A stretch of DNA of 64,000 nucleotides. It comes from Sphagnum magellanicum (taxonomy: Eukaryota; Streptophyta; Sphagnopsida; Sphagnales; Sphagnaceae). The translations under genes and the position numbers were made by a program. Positions 22,201 through 36,132 of the stretch are shown piece after piece (position 1 is the stretch's first letter; every line of letters begins with the position of its first letter). The stretch covers positions 18,105,472 through 18,169,471 of the forward strand of contig CM038921.1 of assembly GCA_021904315.1 (NCBI GenBank). Direction: 5' to 3'. The notes below the pieces were generated by a model. It made no database searches. It was given only the letters and a program-made list of their open reading frames with translations, and had not been told where the DNA came from.

Positions 22201-24879
22201 TGCCTTACAATTTTACATTTAGTTTTTAAAAACTTAAATCATCATAGAAACAATAAGTTGCAAAACACATACCTATTTGCTAATATGGAAAACGGTAAAA
22301 TATGTTTTTTTTCTTTTAATGTCATGCACATGAACTAGATCATCCTTGTTTTTTTTGTTTTTGTTTTCCTAGTCAACCATTCCTCACATGTTCCTTTTCC
22401 CTTCTTGAAAAATCAACTGCAAAGATTCTTGTTGGTGTAGATCTATGTTTCACATGTCCATTGAAAGTGACACAATTTCTTTGATATGGGTGGTGTGTAC
22501 TAAGGTAATGTCGATGCCCTTGATATACATTATTCTTAAAATGGGAGGAACACCTTGTATCCACCATTGGATCACGCAAAGGGTATGCCATATAACCTTT
22601 CATTTGACATCCCACAAGTAGCCCATATGTTAGATAATCATGTATGTTCTACATACAAATATTTCAAAGTGAAAATGCTTGTGACCTCTTTGGCCTTATC
22701 ATGTCAATTGTTGTAAACCCTTTTCCATAAAATTTATAATTTTCCACCAAGGGCTGCAAATACACATTTGTGTTTTCATTTTTTATGAAATTTTTCTTCT
22801 AGTATTAATAATGTTAGCATGACAAAGGCACATATTATCGCCAACCAAGTGGCAAGTTGTAATTAAAAAGAAAGATCATCCAAGTAGTGATGTGAAGGAT
22901 CATCCAACTCGATTTAATGATGAACACTTAAACATTCATTGTAACTATGAAATCAAAAGGAATTGATGGAAAACCTTACGAGAGACATTGTTTGACCCTT
23001 CAAACATGAGATGTAAAATTTAAATCAATAGTAGTTAGAAAAAAAACATTGGTTGTCAATCCATTAATAATTACAACAGTTGTCTAGGCCAAATGGCCTA
23101 CCACCCAACTAGTAGCTAAGCATCAACAATCTTCTTCCTTTTTGAATTATCAGAATACATTTACATGTGTCCAAAATTGTCATTACAAGGAGTTTGCTCC
23201 TTTCACACCCATTTTTCTCTTACAACAAAATGCAACAACCATTTCAACCATCATAAGATTTGCCATGGTCATAAGCTTATGAAATGTGTTTAAAAATATC
23301 AAACCATCATCTTTAAAATGTCAACAATGACTTTGATGTCATGGCAACCCACATACATCATCTACTTGGACCAATAACATACATGGTAATTTTCTTAAGA
23401 TCCAAGAAACCGATTATCCAAAAATTTGTGTCCAATTTCAAATTTGGTAGCTATCATATGAACACACATGTATACCAAATACATAGATAGATTTGAACAT
23501 AAACACTAGAACATTGAATGGTTCCCTCACATCTAAAAAGTTCAATGCATGTGCCTGCATGTAAGAGATGACCATATTTCACATTATTTTCCTTACCTTC
23601 AAACTTTCCATGAGGAAATCAAGATGTTAAACCCCTCAATTGCCAAAGAAACCACTTGTGTAGTAGCAGTTAATAGTAATTTTTTCAATGCCTATTGCAA
23701 TAATAAATTGAAGAATTGATCATGAAGGTTTAAAGGAGCCCAAAGGGGACCAAAACCTTCCCACAAAAGGAATAACCATTAATGTTACAACCTCCCTTTA
23801 GAATTTTCTACTTGTTCCTCATAACACAATTTTTATCTTTAATCCATGTACAACTCTAAATAGGTTTTAATAAAAATTAAGGCCCAATTATTGAAGATTG
23901 GAAATAACATAACATTTAAAAATGTGCATACAATTGTGCAAATGTTAGATTTGGTAGGCAATCATGCATAAACATGTAATATTTGTAATGTTCATTTTTT
24001 TTCTAGATTCTATAAGCTTCACACTTAGAGGCTAAAATCCTAAAAATGTACCATGTTTCCTTTCAAACACAATGCACATTGGATTTTGAAATTGTTATTA
24101 TAGTTTGGAGGAACAATGTAAAGCAACGCATGTTTCAAAACTTGGACATTTGAGTAATTGTAAATGTCACAAAGGTGTTAGATTAGTGGTAACACAATAA
24201 TGAAATGAGAGATTAAACTAAGTTCCCCAAAATATTGAACTATTAATTCATTGCAAGCCCTCCAATCATCATTATATTGGATGGTGATATGTTTTCGAAA
24301 CTTGCAAGGTCTAGATTATTTATTAGCTTTCCACACCCTCCAAAGTGTCATTGCCAAATACTACTACTAAAAAACCCTTCCCACAAGACATTAGATTTTC
24401 AAGAGATAGATTATGGCAAATTTTCATCTTGTTCATATTTCGGTCATAATCCATGTTTACATACTAATTCACAATTCCATATATGGAATGGTACATTTAA
24501 CCATGGACACAAATGATTTTTTTTCACATTCATTTTGATCAAAATTGTGCAAATGTTTATACCGAAATATAGGGGTACAATCCATTGCCCAAAAAAAGGG
24601 AAAACCTTTTGACACAAATCACCTACAATGGATTTTAACATCCATTGATTATCATGTATACAAACTTAGAGGTAGGAAACCACCATAGCCCCATGTTTAA
24701 CCAAAAAAATCTTCTTTTTTGTAAGCTTCTTGGGCTTGGAGTTAATTTGATACGTAAGCCATGTAACCACATTCCTTCACAACAACATGAACTTGAAACA
24801 TAACCTTGGATCTAACTATAAATAGTTTTTTAGAAATCATTCATTAAGTACAACCATAAATACATCCAAATCAAATCTA
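22201..24879. other. AT-rich gene-free DNA
   Basis: No recognised gene or RNA. Short frames at 22373-22615 and 24277-24516 lack conserved motifs. Confidence 0.5.
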
Positions 24880-26800
24880 TTAATCCATGAATCCAATAAT
24901 CCAATGGTTGTAATGATTATATGATCCAAATTTTGCTTCAAAAATTGTGCAAACAAATTCCATAATGGATATACATTCTAGAATTGAAATTATAACTTGT
25001 TAGATTCAATGCCAAGTACTTAAAACATGCAAGAAATCATTGCACAAATTGGTTTGGGGATGTTAAGAACCAATTCATTTGAATTTGATTATTCAAATAA
25101 TGGACTATTAATGATTAGATGTCATATTGAAAATCATATATATGTATAATAATCTATTAGTTGTAGTATTCTAGTAATCCATCAATCTAACAATATAATG
25201 GTTGTAGAAGTTTTATGTGGGAAATTCAACCACATTACACTTGGCCAAAAGACATTCTCAATGGATACACATCATTATATCTTACAACTTATTACATTTA
25301 GAGCAAAATAATTGAAACATGTAAGAAAACATCACATAATGTGGTTTGGGGATGTTAGAAACCAACTCACTGAATTTGATGATTCAAAAAGTGGCCTACT
25401 AATTGTTGGATGTCATGGAAATCATATATATGTCTAACTATCCATTACTCGTAATAATTTAGTAATCCAACAATATAATGGTTGCAATGGTTGTATGTGG
25501 GAAATTTTATTTAAAAAATGTCATGCACTACAATATTTACACATACAACCATCATTGTCCACACACACAAGAAACACAAACAAAAATTTAATAACATAAC
25601 AATATTGTTGTAAAGTGCATAACCTCCAAACCAAAAGTTATGATTCACCTGCAACAATAAAAAATTCAAGCTTAAAAAACACAAAGCAAAACCCAACAAA
25701 AACCATGCCAAAAAAACTTGTAGTAACACATAAAAATTGCAACAACAGTTGTGTGTTTCGGAATATCAAATCACCAAAAATGAATTGAGATTACACATCT
25801 TAAAATTATATTTAAAATCATGTTCACATTGGAACTATGTTCACATTGGAACCAATTCCACAATGGATACACATAATGGAGTTCATATTATAACTTATTA
25901 GAATCAAAGCCAAGTAATTAAAACATGCAAGAAAACGTCACATAATGTGGTTTAGGGATGTTATGAACTTGTTCACCTTAATTTTTTGATTTAAAGATTG
26001 ATTAACAATAGCTAGATATCATGAAAATTAAATCATATATTGGTGCAACAATTGTTAGTTGTAATATTTCAACAATCCAATGGTTGTAATGGTTATGTGT
26101 GAGAAATTTTACTTCAAAATTTGGTCAACATACTTCCACAATGGATATACATTATGGAGTTGAAATTATAGTTTATTAGATTCAAAGCCAAGAGATTGAA
26201 ACATGCATGAAAACAATGAACAAAATGGTTTGGGGATGTTAGAAATCGATTCACCTCAATTGGTCAATTTAAAGATTGTAATAATCCATTGATTTAACAA
26301 TCCAATGGTTGTAGTGGTTTTACATGGGAAATTCAATCACATTAAATTTGGCTAAAAATCAACTTTCACAACAGATACACATTCTAGAGTTCAAAATGAT
26401 TAGTCTTGGAACAAAGTAACTAAAACATGTTAAAAAAATCACATAATGTGGTAATATAAAGATGTTAAAAACCAACTCACCTCAATATATTTGTCAATTT
26501 AAAACTTGGCCCACTAATGATTAGACATCATGGAAATCATATGTAAGTCCAACAATCCATTAATCCTAGTAATCTAGGAATCCAAGAATCCAAGAATCCA
26601 TCAATCCAATGGTTATAATGATTATATTTGAGAAATCAATTACATTAAATTTGGCCAAAATACTTATGTAATGGATACACATCATTATGGCTTATTATAC
26701 TTAGTGCAAAGTAATTGAAACATGTAAAAAAGCATCACATAATGTGGTTTGGGGATGTTAGAAACCAACCAATCATTTTAATTTGTCTTTTCAAAGATTG
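24880..26800. repeat. ~290-bp tandem satellite, at least six diverged units
   Basis: A repeated segment contains AATCCAATGGTTGTAATG, then ATGGATACACAT, AAACATG(C/T)AAGAAA, and GGTTTGGGGATGTTAGAAAC. The last motif or its variants fall near 25051, 25342, 25950, 26227, 26448 and 26744, mostly 230-290 bp apart. The double-length gap holds an extra 300 bp (about 25510-25850) that looks like an insertion. Non-coding. Confidence 0.75.
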
Positions 26801-28837
26801 GTGAACATGAGAATGTGTGAGAGTTTCAAGCATATTTGTTGCCACACCATTTTGTACATGGAAATGATTACAAATATCAAAGGAAGCTAAAAAAAAACAA
26901 GATTGTTGTTGATGTGATTTGCATTGGTGTAGCCAATTGCTTAATTTCAACTATTGCAATATAGTTACAAACGTAAGTGTGCAATACAAAATGAAGACAA
27001 TATGTATATTTAACATTCACCTTATAGGTGTTGAAAATCAATAAATGGGTGAAAGCATGGTAAATTATACACAAAAAGTAATGTCAGCAACAAAATACTA
27101 GGGTCTCTAAATAAAATGACTAACAAGTAAATGATTATATGAGGATAAAAATATTTTTTTTGGGGTCCATTATTTTTTAACTCTTATTTCCATAGACTTC
27201 AAAAGTTAAGTTGTTATAGTCATTTTTAAAAAACTACTTGCAAGTATTTGAATTGGACCTAAAATTTGTGTTAGTTTGAAAATTAAAGTTCAAATACTTG
27301 AAAGTAGGTGTAATGTTTTTGCAAGTATTTTGTTTTTTTTTTCCAAACACCTTAACATTGATGTGGTAAATACTTTAATATAATGTTTTTTGGTTAATGG
27401 AGTTTGTTTTCATAACTAAAATCATGCTCAACTTTTGAAAAATGACACAATTGTTGGGAATACTTTTGGAATACTTTTTCAAATCCAAATGATATGACAC
27501 AAATTGTTTTGAGAAGATAGAAGAAAGCTAGAGATGCACATGAAAAAAACTAAAAGCTTCATTTGTTTTGAAATGCTAGAGGAAAATTAAAAATTTTAAA
27601 AACAATTTTTTTCATGCTTTCAAATAGAAAACAAAATAATAAATATGTACAAAATATCTTGCTTGCACCCAAATATGGATCACATCTATAAAATTGTGCC
27701 ACATAATCTATATTCTCAACATGAAGTGAATGCTTGTGCATTTTGAAATAATAAACAAAAACATGTGCACAAAAATTGGATGAACAAAACTGATTATAAA
27801 TGTAAAAAAATGTAGAAAGAGAACAATAAGATTGTTGTTGATGGGAAATGTGCATGACTTGGTCACCTCGTCTATTTTTCAAGGTTTGCACCATTCTTGT
27901 AAAAAGTGCACGAATACAATACAAGATCAAGACATTGTAAACTTAATCCAACATTCACCTTGTAATTTTACGCAAGGCATATGAATGTACTAGGAAGTTG
28001 CACACAAATTCATGCCACCGTCTTGATCCTAGGACAAATCTTGCATGTAATTGTAATGTACCAATAATTGTTTTCTAGTATGCCAAAATTTTGTGTCATC
28101 ATTGGATTAAAAAAGGAGAAAGGTTATAAAACAACTTACAAAAATGATTGAATGGAATCTATCAAAAGACTGGTTCAAAGCAAATTTGAAAAATTTGGAA
28201 AAAATTGTAAACAAAGATTATGCCCCCCCCCCCCAAAAAAAAAAAGGCACAATTGGTAGACTTGCCAATTTGTAAGTTGCAAAATTTCAAATAAAAATTC
28301 TAAAATGCATAGTTCAATTAGCCTTTATCGAATTAGTTCGACAAACAATGAAAAACATTTACAATTTCAAATTGTACCAAAATGCGATATTTATTCTATC
28401 ACAAATCTCAACATACAAATGATAATTAAAAAAAAAAAAAAAAGACCAATAGCAATGACATAAAAACAAAAAATTATAGATCAAAATCAACTTTTGTAAA
28501 CAATAAATGATTTATATAAAAGAACACATCACAAAAAAATGGTTTTTTCTTTTATGATGTGTAATCAAACTTTAGAGAGTGAGCGAGAAAAAAACAACAA
28601 CCAAAACATCTTAAATGATTTTAAAAAGGTGGTGCTCCTCTCTTTGAAAAGCTACCAAAAAAGTTTTGGTAGGGGTACTAGTGTCAACCAAGAAAATGAC
28701 AATACACCATCTCAATGTTGTTGAAGACTCAATAAAACTACTTGAAGCTATTTCCTACTTTGAAATAAAACTACTAAAATTTATATCACATGTAAATTAA
28801 TTATAAAAAATTACTAAACAAAAGAAACACTTGATTT
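26801..28837. other. AT-rich gene-free DNA
   Basis: Contains a run of 12 C followed by 11 A near 28223-28245. A minus-strand frame at 27559-27930 (123 residues) has no conserved features and the composition of its surroundings. Confidence 0.5.
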
Positions 28838-28908
28838 GTGGCTGCTGGGATTCGAGCCCAGGTCTCCACGGCCACAACGTGGAATTCTTACCACTAAACT
28901 ACAGCCAC
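28838..28908 (-). tRNA. tRNA-His (anticodon GTG)
   Basis: Complete cloverleaf on the minus strand: acceptor GTGGCTG pairing with CAGCCAC, a D arm with GTTTAGTGGTAAG (A box), an anticodon stem CCACG/CGTGG around loop TTGTGGC (anticodon GTG), and a T arm GGGCTCGAATCCC (B box). The discriminator position gives A. A T-rich stretch with TTTT follows about 15 nt downstream, a suitable RNA polymerase III terminator. No intron. It looks functional. Its 5' end is only 95 nt from the ATG of the transporter gene on the other strand. Confidence 0.95.
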
Positions 28909-29002
28909 AAGCGTGTCCAAGCGGCTTTCCATTTATTCATTGAACAACAGTACAAACGTGCCGTATGCTCTATACGCCCAGTTCAAAATAGAGAGAGAGG
29001 CG

Positions 29003-32000
29003 ATGGCGATGGCGGAGCCAACGGCAGCAGCTATGCCCACGGTGCACACAGCAACTACGATGGAGTCCTCTCTCCTTGTTGACGGCGGGGAAAGGCGCGA
29101 TATCAATGAGCAGCCACGCTGGTTTACGCCCACGAGGTGACAGACTTCTCTCTCGGCTTTTTTTTTCCTGGGGGGTTTCCTTTTCCTTTTCTGGGTCTCC
29201 CCTTTTCTTTCTTTCGTTGGTTGTGCTATTCCTTGATTTCTTCATGTCATCAAGTGGTGCAAGTCTTTTTTTTCAGCTTAATGCTTTTGATCCAGTTTAT
29301 CACTTTGTCGTTGTTGGTTCTTCTCTGCTCGAGCTCCAGATTTCAGTATTGGGGTTCAAGACTGTGCTTAGGGAGGATGTTGCTTTGTCAGTTTATGGAG
29401 CGTAATTACATAACCCTAGTTTTGTAATTCTAGAGGTTGGGTTTTTCAACAGGAGAGGGTGAATAGTCCCATTCTGTAAATTAGGGTTTTCCATTTTCTT
29501 CGATTCAATCAAACTTGTATAGTGGTATGGCTCCATGAGAAGTCCCATGAAGCTTTTTGACCTATATTTCTGAAATGTGAGTTGATGAAGAAGCCATTAT
29601 TTGCTGATGCCAGAGGAAACTGATCAATGTAAACTGCAGGCTGCTCATACTTTTCTGCCTTATCAACATGTTGAACTACCTGGATCGAGGAGTAATAGCA
29701 AGCAATGGGGTAAATGGAGCTCCAGGTGACCCTGGCTGTTTGGAACATGAAGCCTGCTTTAGCGGCAGTGGCATTCAGTATGTCACCTTACCAATTTTGG
29801 TGTCTGAGCATCTTACTCACATGCAGGGATTAGGATTAAATAAACCCTTGTGTTTAACCTTATGTGTTCTGGTTTTCTTGCAATGCTGCAGGGGTGATTT
29901 CAAGTTGTCATATTTTCAGGATGGGGTTCTCTCATCTGCTTTCATGGTTGGACTTGTGGTGGCATCGCCAATCTTTGCGAATTTATCAAAAAAGTAAGGT
30001 TCTGCTGTTTTACTTGTTTCAAATTTCCTGCATTTGTGTTGCTGCATGAATGTGTACACAGGTGTGGAAAATTTGTAATTTCTTGCAGTGTTCTCAGCAC
30101 TAGTGCAGTGAGAAATTTTATGCAAGCTAGTGGTAGAGAAATATGGACTCTTGTTGTGTGAATGTATATCATTTGCCTTGTTCATTTTCTGGATTCTCAA
30201 TGATGATTTGATCCACTATGTCTGGGTGCAGATTTAATCCTTTCCGTCTTATTGGCATTGGGCTGTCCGTGTGGACATTTGCAACTGCAGGATGTGGCTT
30301 CTCTGTTGATTTTTGGTCCATCACAAGTTTTCGCATGTGAGCTAAAGCTTCACTTGAAATTTTGTACCATCTGCAAGCTTGCTCATCTTGACCAGCAAGA
30401 ACCATTGTGGTTTCAGTTTACTTGCATGTGTAGAATGATGCTGAAGTTTACTGAAGCTGAAATTATCTATGGACATGTTCAACCATCCATATCATCTTTC
30501 ATAATTTACATATTCACATCAAGGCCTGCCATCTCTAGGGTTACAATCTGTCTTCTTCTTTGTGAAAAGTTAGGTTAGTCGCTCACCAGGTACCATTCCA
30601 GAAGAAATTGATCAAGCAACTTCAGCTGCTTTGCTCCATGCTGAAATGAACCAAACAGGCTGACTATAGTTTAATATAACAAACCAACAAGCCAGGATTG
30701 CAGGTTGGTAGGAGTGGGAGAAGCATCCTTCATTAGTCTTGCAGCTCCTTTCATCGATGATGTCGCCCCTCCTGCACAGGTTCACATTTCCTAATGGAGG
30801 CATGCTTTTCTATTTGTTACTTATGTAAAGTTGGATTCCTTGTTTAACATGACATTTGGTAAAGCCTGTGGTAGCCTGAGTGAGCGGTGCCATGATTTGC
30901 TTGCAGAGTTCAGCGTGGCTGGCTCTTTTCTACATGTGCATCCCTGTTGGAATAGCACTCGGCTATGTCTTCGGTGGTGTGGTGTGGACCTTTCTCCAAG
31001 ACCTTCATTTCTGAAGAATTGAAATCCTTCCGGCTTTAGTCTTTTGCATCTGGATGGTCATATGCTATATGTAATTCTCAGCTTTAGGGTCACTCTATTT
31101 TTTTCCTGACATGAAGTTAAATATGACACAGCAGAAATCCTCTTGACTTGACGGGTCTGTAAGATTCTTCCTGGTGGCCTAGTGTCTCATGTCATTGTTG
31201 TGTTTATATTGGACATAACTATAGGCTCAATTCAACTGGGCTTGATGGGATGTTTTGGGCATTTGAAGGTAGGTGGGTCCTTGGGCTGGCGTTCAGCTTT
31301 CTGGATTGAGAGTCTACTTATGCTTCCATTTGCGATATTTGGATTTATGTCAAAACGAATTCATCTCAAAGGTGCAATGCAAGTGCTACATCTTCCATCA
31401 TATTGCACTCTCTTCTGTTTCACGGCCTTCCAAATAACATTTAAATAGACACAATAGTCATGTGGCGTGATATATTTGAGTAGATTTTTACATGGTTTCT
31501 TTATCTTCAATTACTGTGATCTTGAATGCTGTAATGGTGCATGTTTGCAGGAAGCTTGGAGAAGACTGTAGTGGAACAATCTAATGATGGAGAAGTATCG
31601 GCAGCTCTAACTGATGGTAAGTTCAGCTGCTAAATGGCCCCTCTTACATCTGCAGCAACGATACTGTTCATCCTTGTCTTTTAAGGTTGGATGCTAAATG
31701 TTCCTCTGCACTCTGAGGGTTTGTGTTTGTTTCTAGTTCTTTTATGGCTTCTGCTGCCACTTGATGATGGAACAGTGACTTGGCTTTGGCTTTGGCAGAG
31801 GAGGGAGGTCCAGAAGTTCTTCCATCACTTGCTGCTGAAGGTGGCAAGATACCAGTCTTGTAAGTAAAGTCTCATAAAGACAGAGCATTACCTAGCAATT
31901 CTCTGAATACTGGATGGTGATGTGTAATTATTGATTGTAGGATTTGCGCAGCAAGAATCTTGACTGGCACCTGTCTTAACAGGTGTTCCTCTCCTCCTGT

Positions 32001-34490
32001 TGTAATACTGGAGTATATTTCTTAGAAGTTGGCTTGCTTGTAAATTGGAAGTCAGAGGTTTCTTTGCCCTTTGGTTCCTGTGGCCTTCAGGTCCAGAAGT
32101 TTTGGAGTTGCATCAGAAGTGAAGGGTCTGCTGGATGACTGTAAGAAGCTAGCAATGAACAGGTTGTACCTCATGAATGTTCTAGGTAATTTACCCCTAT
32201 GTCTGTTGTTGGAATATTTGCATTCTTTTGATGTCCCTGCTTTTACTATGTCAGTGATCAAGACCATGCCATTTCAGGAAGTGAAGCATCCAGTTCTCAA
32301 GTAGGTGCAGTTATCAACAGTTTTGGTTCCATCCACTTAGTGGATGATAATGGGTTTACATTCATCTTATCAGTTTTGGGTGTTTCTGCTTGCACATGGT
32401 GAACATATATGTGGTGAAGAAGTAAGTAGAGACAACACATAAATGCCTGCTGTGCAAGTGTGCAGAGCATTCTAATGCCAGTAATATGATGACTGAAGGA
32501 AGTGTCATTTGTCCAATCTTGAACTACAACTGAAGTCTGTTGTCTCCAATTTAAACCACAGGTTACATCACATTCAACTTTGTATTGGGTGCATATGCGT
32601 ATTGGGGTCCCAAGGCAGGTCAAGCGATTTATAGTATGGTATGGCACCTCCAGTCTCCCATAGGTTTTTACAGAGAGCAGCAGTTTCTTTGCCCGCAGTC
32701 TTTGCTTCTGTTGTTGTTGATGGTCGATTTTGGAGCAAAATTGGAAAGTTTACAGAAGTGAATGTTGTGCAAATGAGCAGGAGAATGCAGACTTGGTGTT
32801 TGGTGTGGTGACGATACTATCTGGAATCTTGGGCACTGTAGTTGGAGGCATATTTCTTGATTACTTGGGATCGACAATCAGGAATGGTTTCAAGGTTTGT
32901 TGCCTCATGCATATCATCTGTTGCTTGCATTGGAAAATTAAAGAAGTCATTCAACCACCTCTGCAGAATTCTGGAATACATCCATTCTTATCATCTGAAC
33001 CAGGAGGTGCAGTTAGAATTGCTGCTTGAGAACTCACTGTGGTTGGGTGCTGTGGGTCTAGCTGCTTGCTGTGTCTACAGCATTGGGAGCAACAATGTGT
33101 CTATTTGCATTCTTGTCAACTAGCTTGGCCGTCTTTATTCCTCTCTTTGCTATTGGCGAGTTTTTTCTTTTTGCCACCCAGGTGTGTCCCTGACCCAGAT
33201 TAAGTGTTCATGCTAGCTCCATGCTTACCAATGCTATGGTCAACTTCATTTTCAGACAGAATTGCTCCTTTTCAGAGGATATGGCCTTTCCTACAGTTCT
33301 GGTCTGGACATGACCATGGGATTGTTGGTTCATAGATCTTTTGTAGTTTGTGTGCCTCTTTTATTGTACTCTAATGACGTAAGGATTAAGCATGGAATCG
33401 AGAGTAAGAAATCCTTTTGTGGGGTTGGGGTGGACTTGCAGGGTCCTGTGAATTTTGTGACATTACGGTGTGTGACTCCAGTGTTGAGACCATTATCTAT
33501 GGCCATGTCAACAGTTGTTATACACGTTTTTGGAGATGTTCCATCAGCTCCCATTGTGGGTGCTTTCCAGGTATCTTGCATGGTGGCCCTCTTCTTCCTC
33601 CCAGTGCCAGCCTTGTTACATTGATCAGATAGAGAACATACTGAATTTCTTATGTACTGAAACAAACAGCTGTACATGATTGGGTCTTGTATGCATAGGA
33701 GCTCTTGTCAGGTTGTTTCAGAAATTGAAATATAGGAATCCTAAATGGTCCCACAGAGCTGAGCTTGTGGGCTCCAAAGCTTAACAATTACAAATGAGCT
33801 TTACATTATGAGTTGTCATCATAAGGCCAATAGCCACAAGTGGCCACCTTGCTAAGTGGTTGTGTGTATCACCATTGGCCATGCTAGAACAGCTGACAAA
33901 TGGCCAACCTGGTTATAGTGGTGGCCATTGGGTAAACAGTTCACTGAGAGTGAAATGTGGGTCCCTAGGGGTTAATCCTTTGGGGAAGAATCTGTCTAGC
34001 TATGGAAAGGAGGCAATAGTCTGAAGGGTGAAGAGACTTTGTTGGCAAACTTTAAATTGTTTTTCTACAAGTTGCCAATAACAATAACATTGGGTTGTGT
34101 GTTTCACAGGACTGGCTACAAAATTGGCGATTGACCACTCTAGGCCTGACATGCATATTCTTCCTTGCAACTGCAATTTGGGCATCAGGTAATCAATTTC
34201 ACAAACTCCAGTATGAATGTTATTTGCAGAATCGGAAACCTGTGGGGTTTTGCATTTTGATTTCAACATGGCACTGAGGATAGCACTGTGAAGCTGTGAT
34301 ACACTGATTTGTGTTTTTGGTAACTGCTTCCCTCTTCGATGAACTGGATGTTGTTGAACTGAATCTAATCGATGCATGTGTAGGGATAGCAACTGCACCT
34401 AGAAATGGAGACAGGGGCATAGAGGTGACCACAGATCTCCATCAACCTGGCAGCAAATCTCAAGAAGCCCCTCTCCTGACCAATGAGTAA
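29003..34490 (+). CDS. Spinster-like major facilitator transporter, 17 exons, 540 residues
   Basis: Exons: 29003-29136, 29640-29777, 29892-29993, 30232-30336, 30704-30779, 30907-30981, 31269-31371, 31551-31616, 31799-31859, 31941-31982, 32091-32185, 32562-32638, 32781-32894, 33062-33181, 33442-33570, 34110-34188, 34384-34490. All use GT-AG and join in phase to 1623 nt. Plant Spinster homologues are 12-helix MFS proteins proposed to move sphingolipids or related solutes; the true substrate here is unknown. Family signatures: NYLDRGVIASNGVNG in helix 1, DGVLSSAFMVGLVVASPIFA in helix 2, VGVGEASFISLAAPFIDD, LGWRSAFWIES, GAYAYWGPKAG, GEFFLFATQGPVNFV, and IHVFGDVPSAP. The N terminus is hydrophilic. 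Tail ends EAPLLTNE with an acidic-dileucine-like motif. ATG chosen because it opens the conserved exon; a second in-frame ATG lies 6 nt on. Exons 6/7 and 10 are the least certain boundaries. Confidence 0.9.
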
Positions 34491-35631
34491 TGCAGTCTTG
34501 TACTTGCCTGATAGTGCAGCATCCTTTTGTAGCTTGGAAGACAAAAGTAATCTTTAGGTGCTACTGCCTCTAGATCACCAAATGCTTGTATGTAGACATT
34601 ACAAAGTGTTTTTAGTTTTTTTTTAGACCTTCCAGGAGCAAAACCAGTCAGGCCTGGTCATAAGGCAATGGGTTTCTATCTGTCGCTAGGTCATTTGTAG
34701 TGAACCCTTCTCTACACCAGACAATCCACCTTGTTCCAGTGGTGGCTGAGATTGTCTGCCCACTGATTGACAGAACTGGAAAGTTGGCAGTGTAGTTGCA
34801 GTAGGTGTTTGTCAGATTTTAAGTTTCATTCATGTAAAGGAGATTACTTTGCTGGCAATAGGATCCTCAATCAGGGGTGCTTCTTTGAATACTACTGCAT
34901 TTGACTAGGGGGAACATGAATTGGGCCACTGGAAGAAATGATTTGCAATTTAGTGAATACTGAAGTTTTGTGACTGTTACCCAAGTGTAGCTGACAATAT
35001 TGTCTTTATTTTAATGCCTCCACTGTCAAGCTTTCAACTGGAACAAGTAGTGGGCTGGTTCAATCCCACCAACAAGTGCCTGTGTTTGAACCAAACACCT
35101 TCTACATGCACTGCTGCAAGGTTTATGGTTGCTTCAACCAGTCAGATGTTTATCCTTCCCTCACCAAGAATTCAATACTGTAAGTCTATGACTCCTCACA
35201 CAAGGTCACGCTTCAACTCTTGGATCACTTGTACTGGCAAAACTATGATGCTATCTATACTGTCAACCAATGTAAACCTCCATGTCTCTTTGGCTGTAGA
35301 ATCATTTACATAGTGTATACAATGGAGAAGTGACAATAAGGGAACATATGTTAGCAGATGACAAAAGTCCCACCAGATTGAACAATTCAGAATTCTCAAT
35401 CACGTCATCAAAAGGAAGAGAAGATCTGTGGAGCTGTATGCACCTGATACCGCACAGATCACAGGAGTTTAGTAAACATTTTTCGGATTACAGACTAGAT
35501 ATTAGTCACCTTGAGCCTCGATACTGGCTGAAGAAGGCCAATCTATCTAGTTGCTTCAAGGTCCACTTGCAACTAGAATCCTCAACAACCAGACTATCCT
35601 AGAATGGCTACATTTGGAGTTTATTTGTGTT
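34491..35631. other. Downstream of transporter; no gene seen
   Basis: The first few hundred bases are probably the transporter 3' UTR. Open frames at 35014-35313 and 35330-35602 lack conserved motifs. Confidence 0.45.
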
Positions 35632-35739
35632 GGGTAAAGCCCAAGAGTGGGGGCGTTCCCAAAATAAGGAGACTAGGACAAGACAGTAGTCGAGTCGAGT
35701 CTTGCATTTTGGGAATGTCTCCCACTTCAGGGTTTAGCC
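35632..35739 (-). mobile_element. Short hairpin MITE, family with GGGCGTTCCCAAA arms (copy B)
   Basis: About 34-bp imperfect inverted arms, GGGTAAAGCCC...GGGCGTTCCCAAAAT on the left and ATTTTGGGAATGTCTCCCAC with GGTTTAGCC on the right, around a 40-bp spacer. Reverse-complemented, it aligns over its length with copy A at 11651-11775. The element could fold into a stable hairpin RNA. Confidence 0.7.
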
Positions 35740-36132
35740 ATCATAAAGCACGAGTTGAACGTTGTTCATGATGCGTGAGACAGGGAGGGTTCTTTTACCT
35801 CCTTGAGATGGAGGGATGTTACGAAACATGAAGGTTAAAAAGTTCTGAGCAACTCTTGTTGAAAGAAAGAATTAAAGAATCTACACTTACAGAAGTAGAA
35901 TTGGGGTCAATTGCAATAACACATATGCAAGTTATGATTAATTCTTTTAAATAATTGTGATGATATGATACATCCAATGTAGAAAATTACTTTATTCAAA
36001 TAGGACCTGTATTGATTTGTACAGTGCATTTTAAATATAATATAAATCAATGTTGGAAGATTGACACCGAAATCATCTTCATAAAAATTTCAAACAACCA
36101 TATGTATGAAATTGATTTCTTAATAAAAAAAT

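Noticed and set aside
28913..29002. Upstream in-frame ATG extending the transporter by 30 residues
   Set aside because: The extension begins 5 bp from the tRNA gene and encodes no conserved sequence; the ATG at 29003 gives the usual family N terminus.
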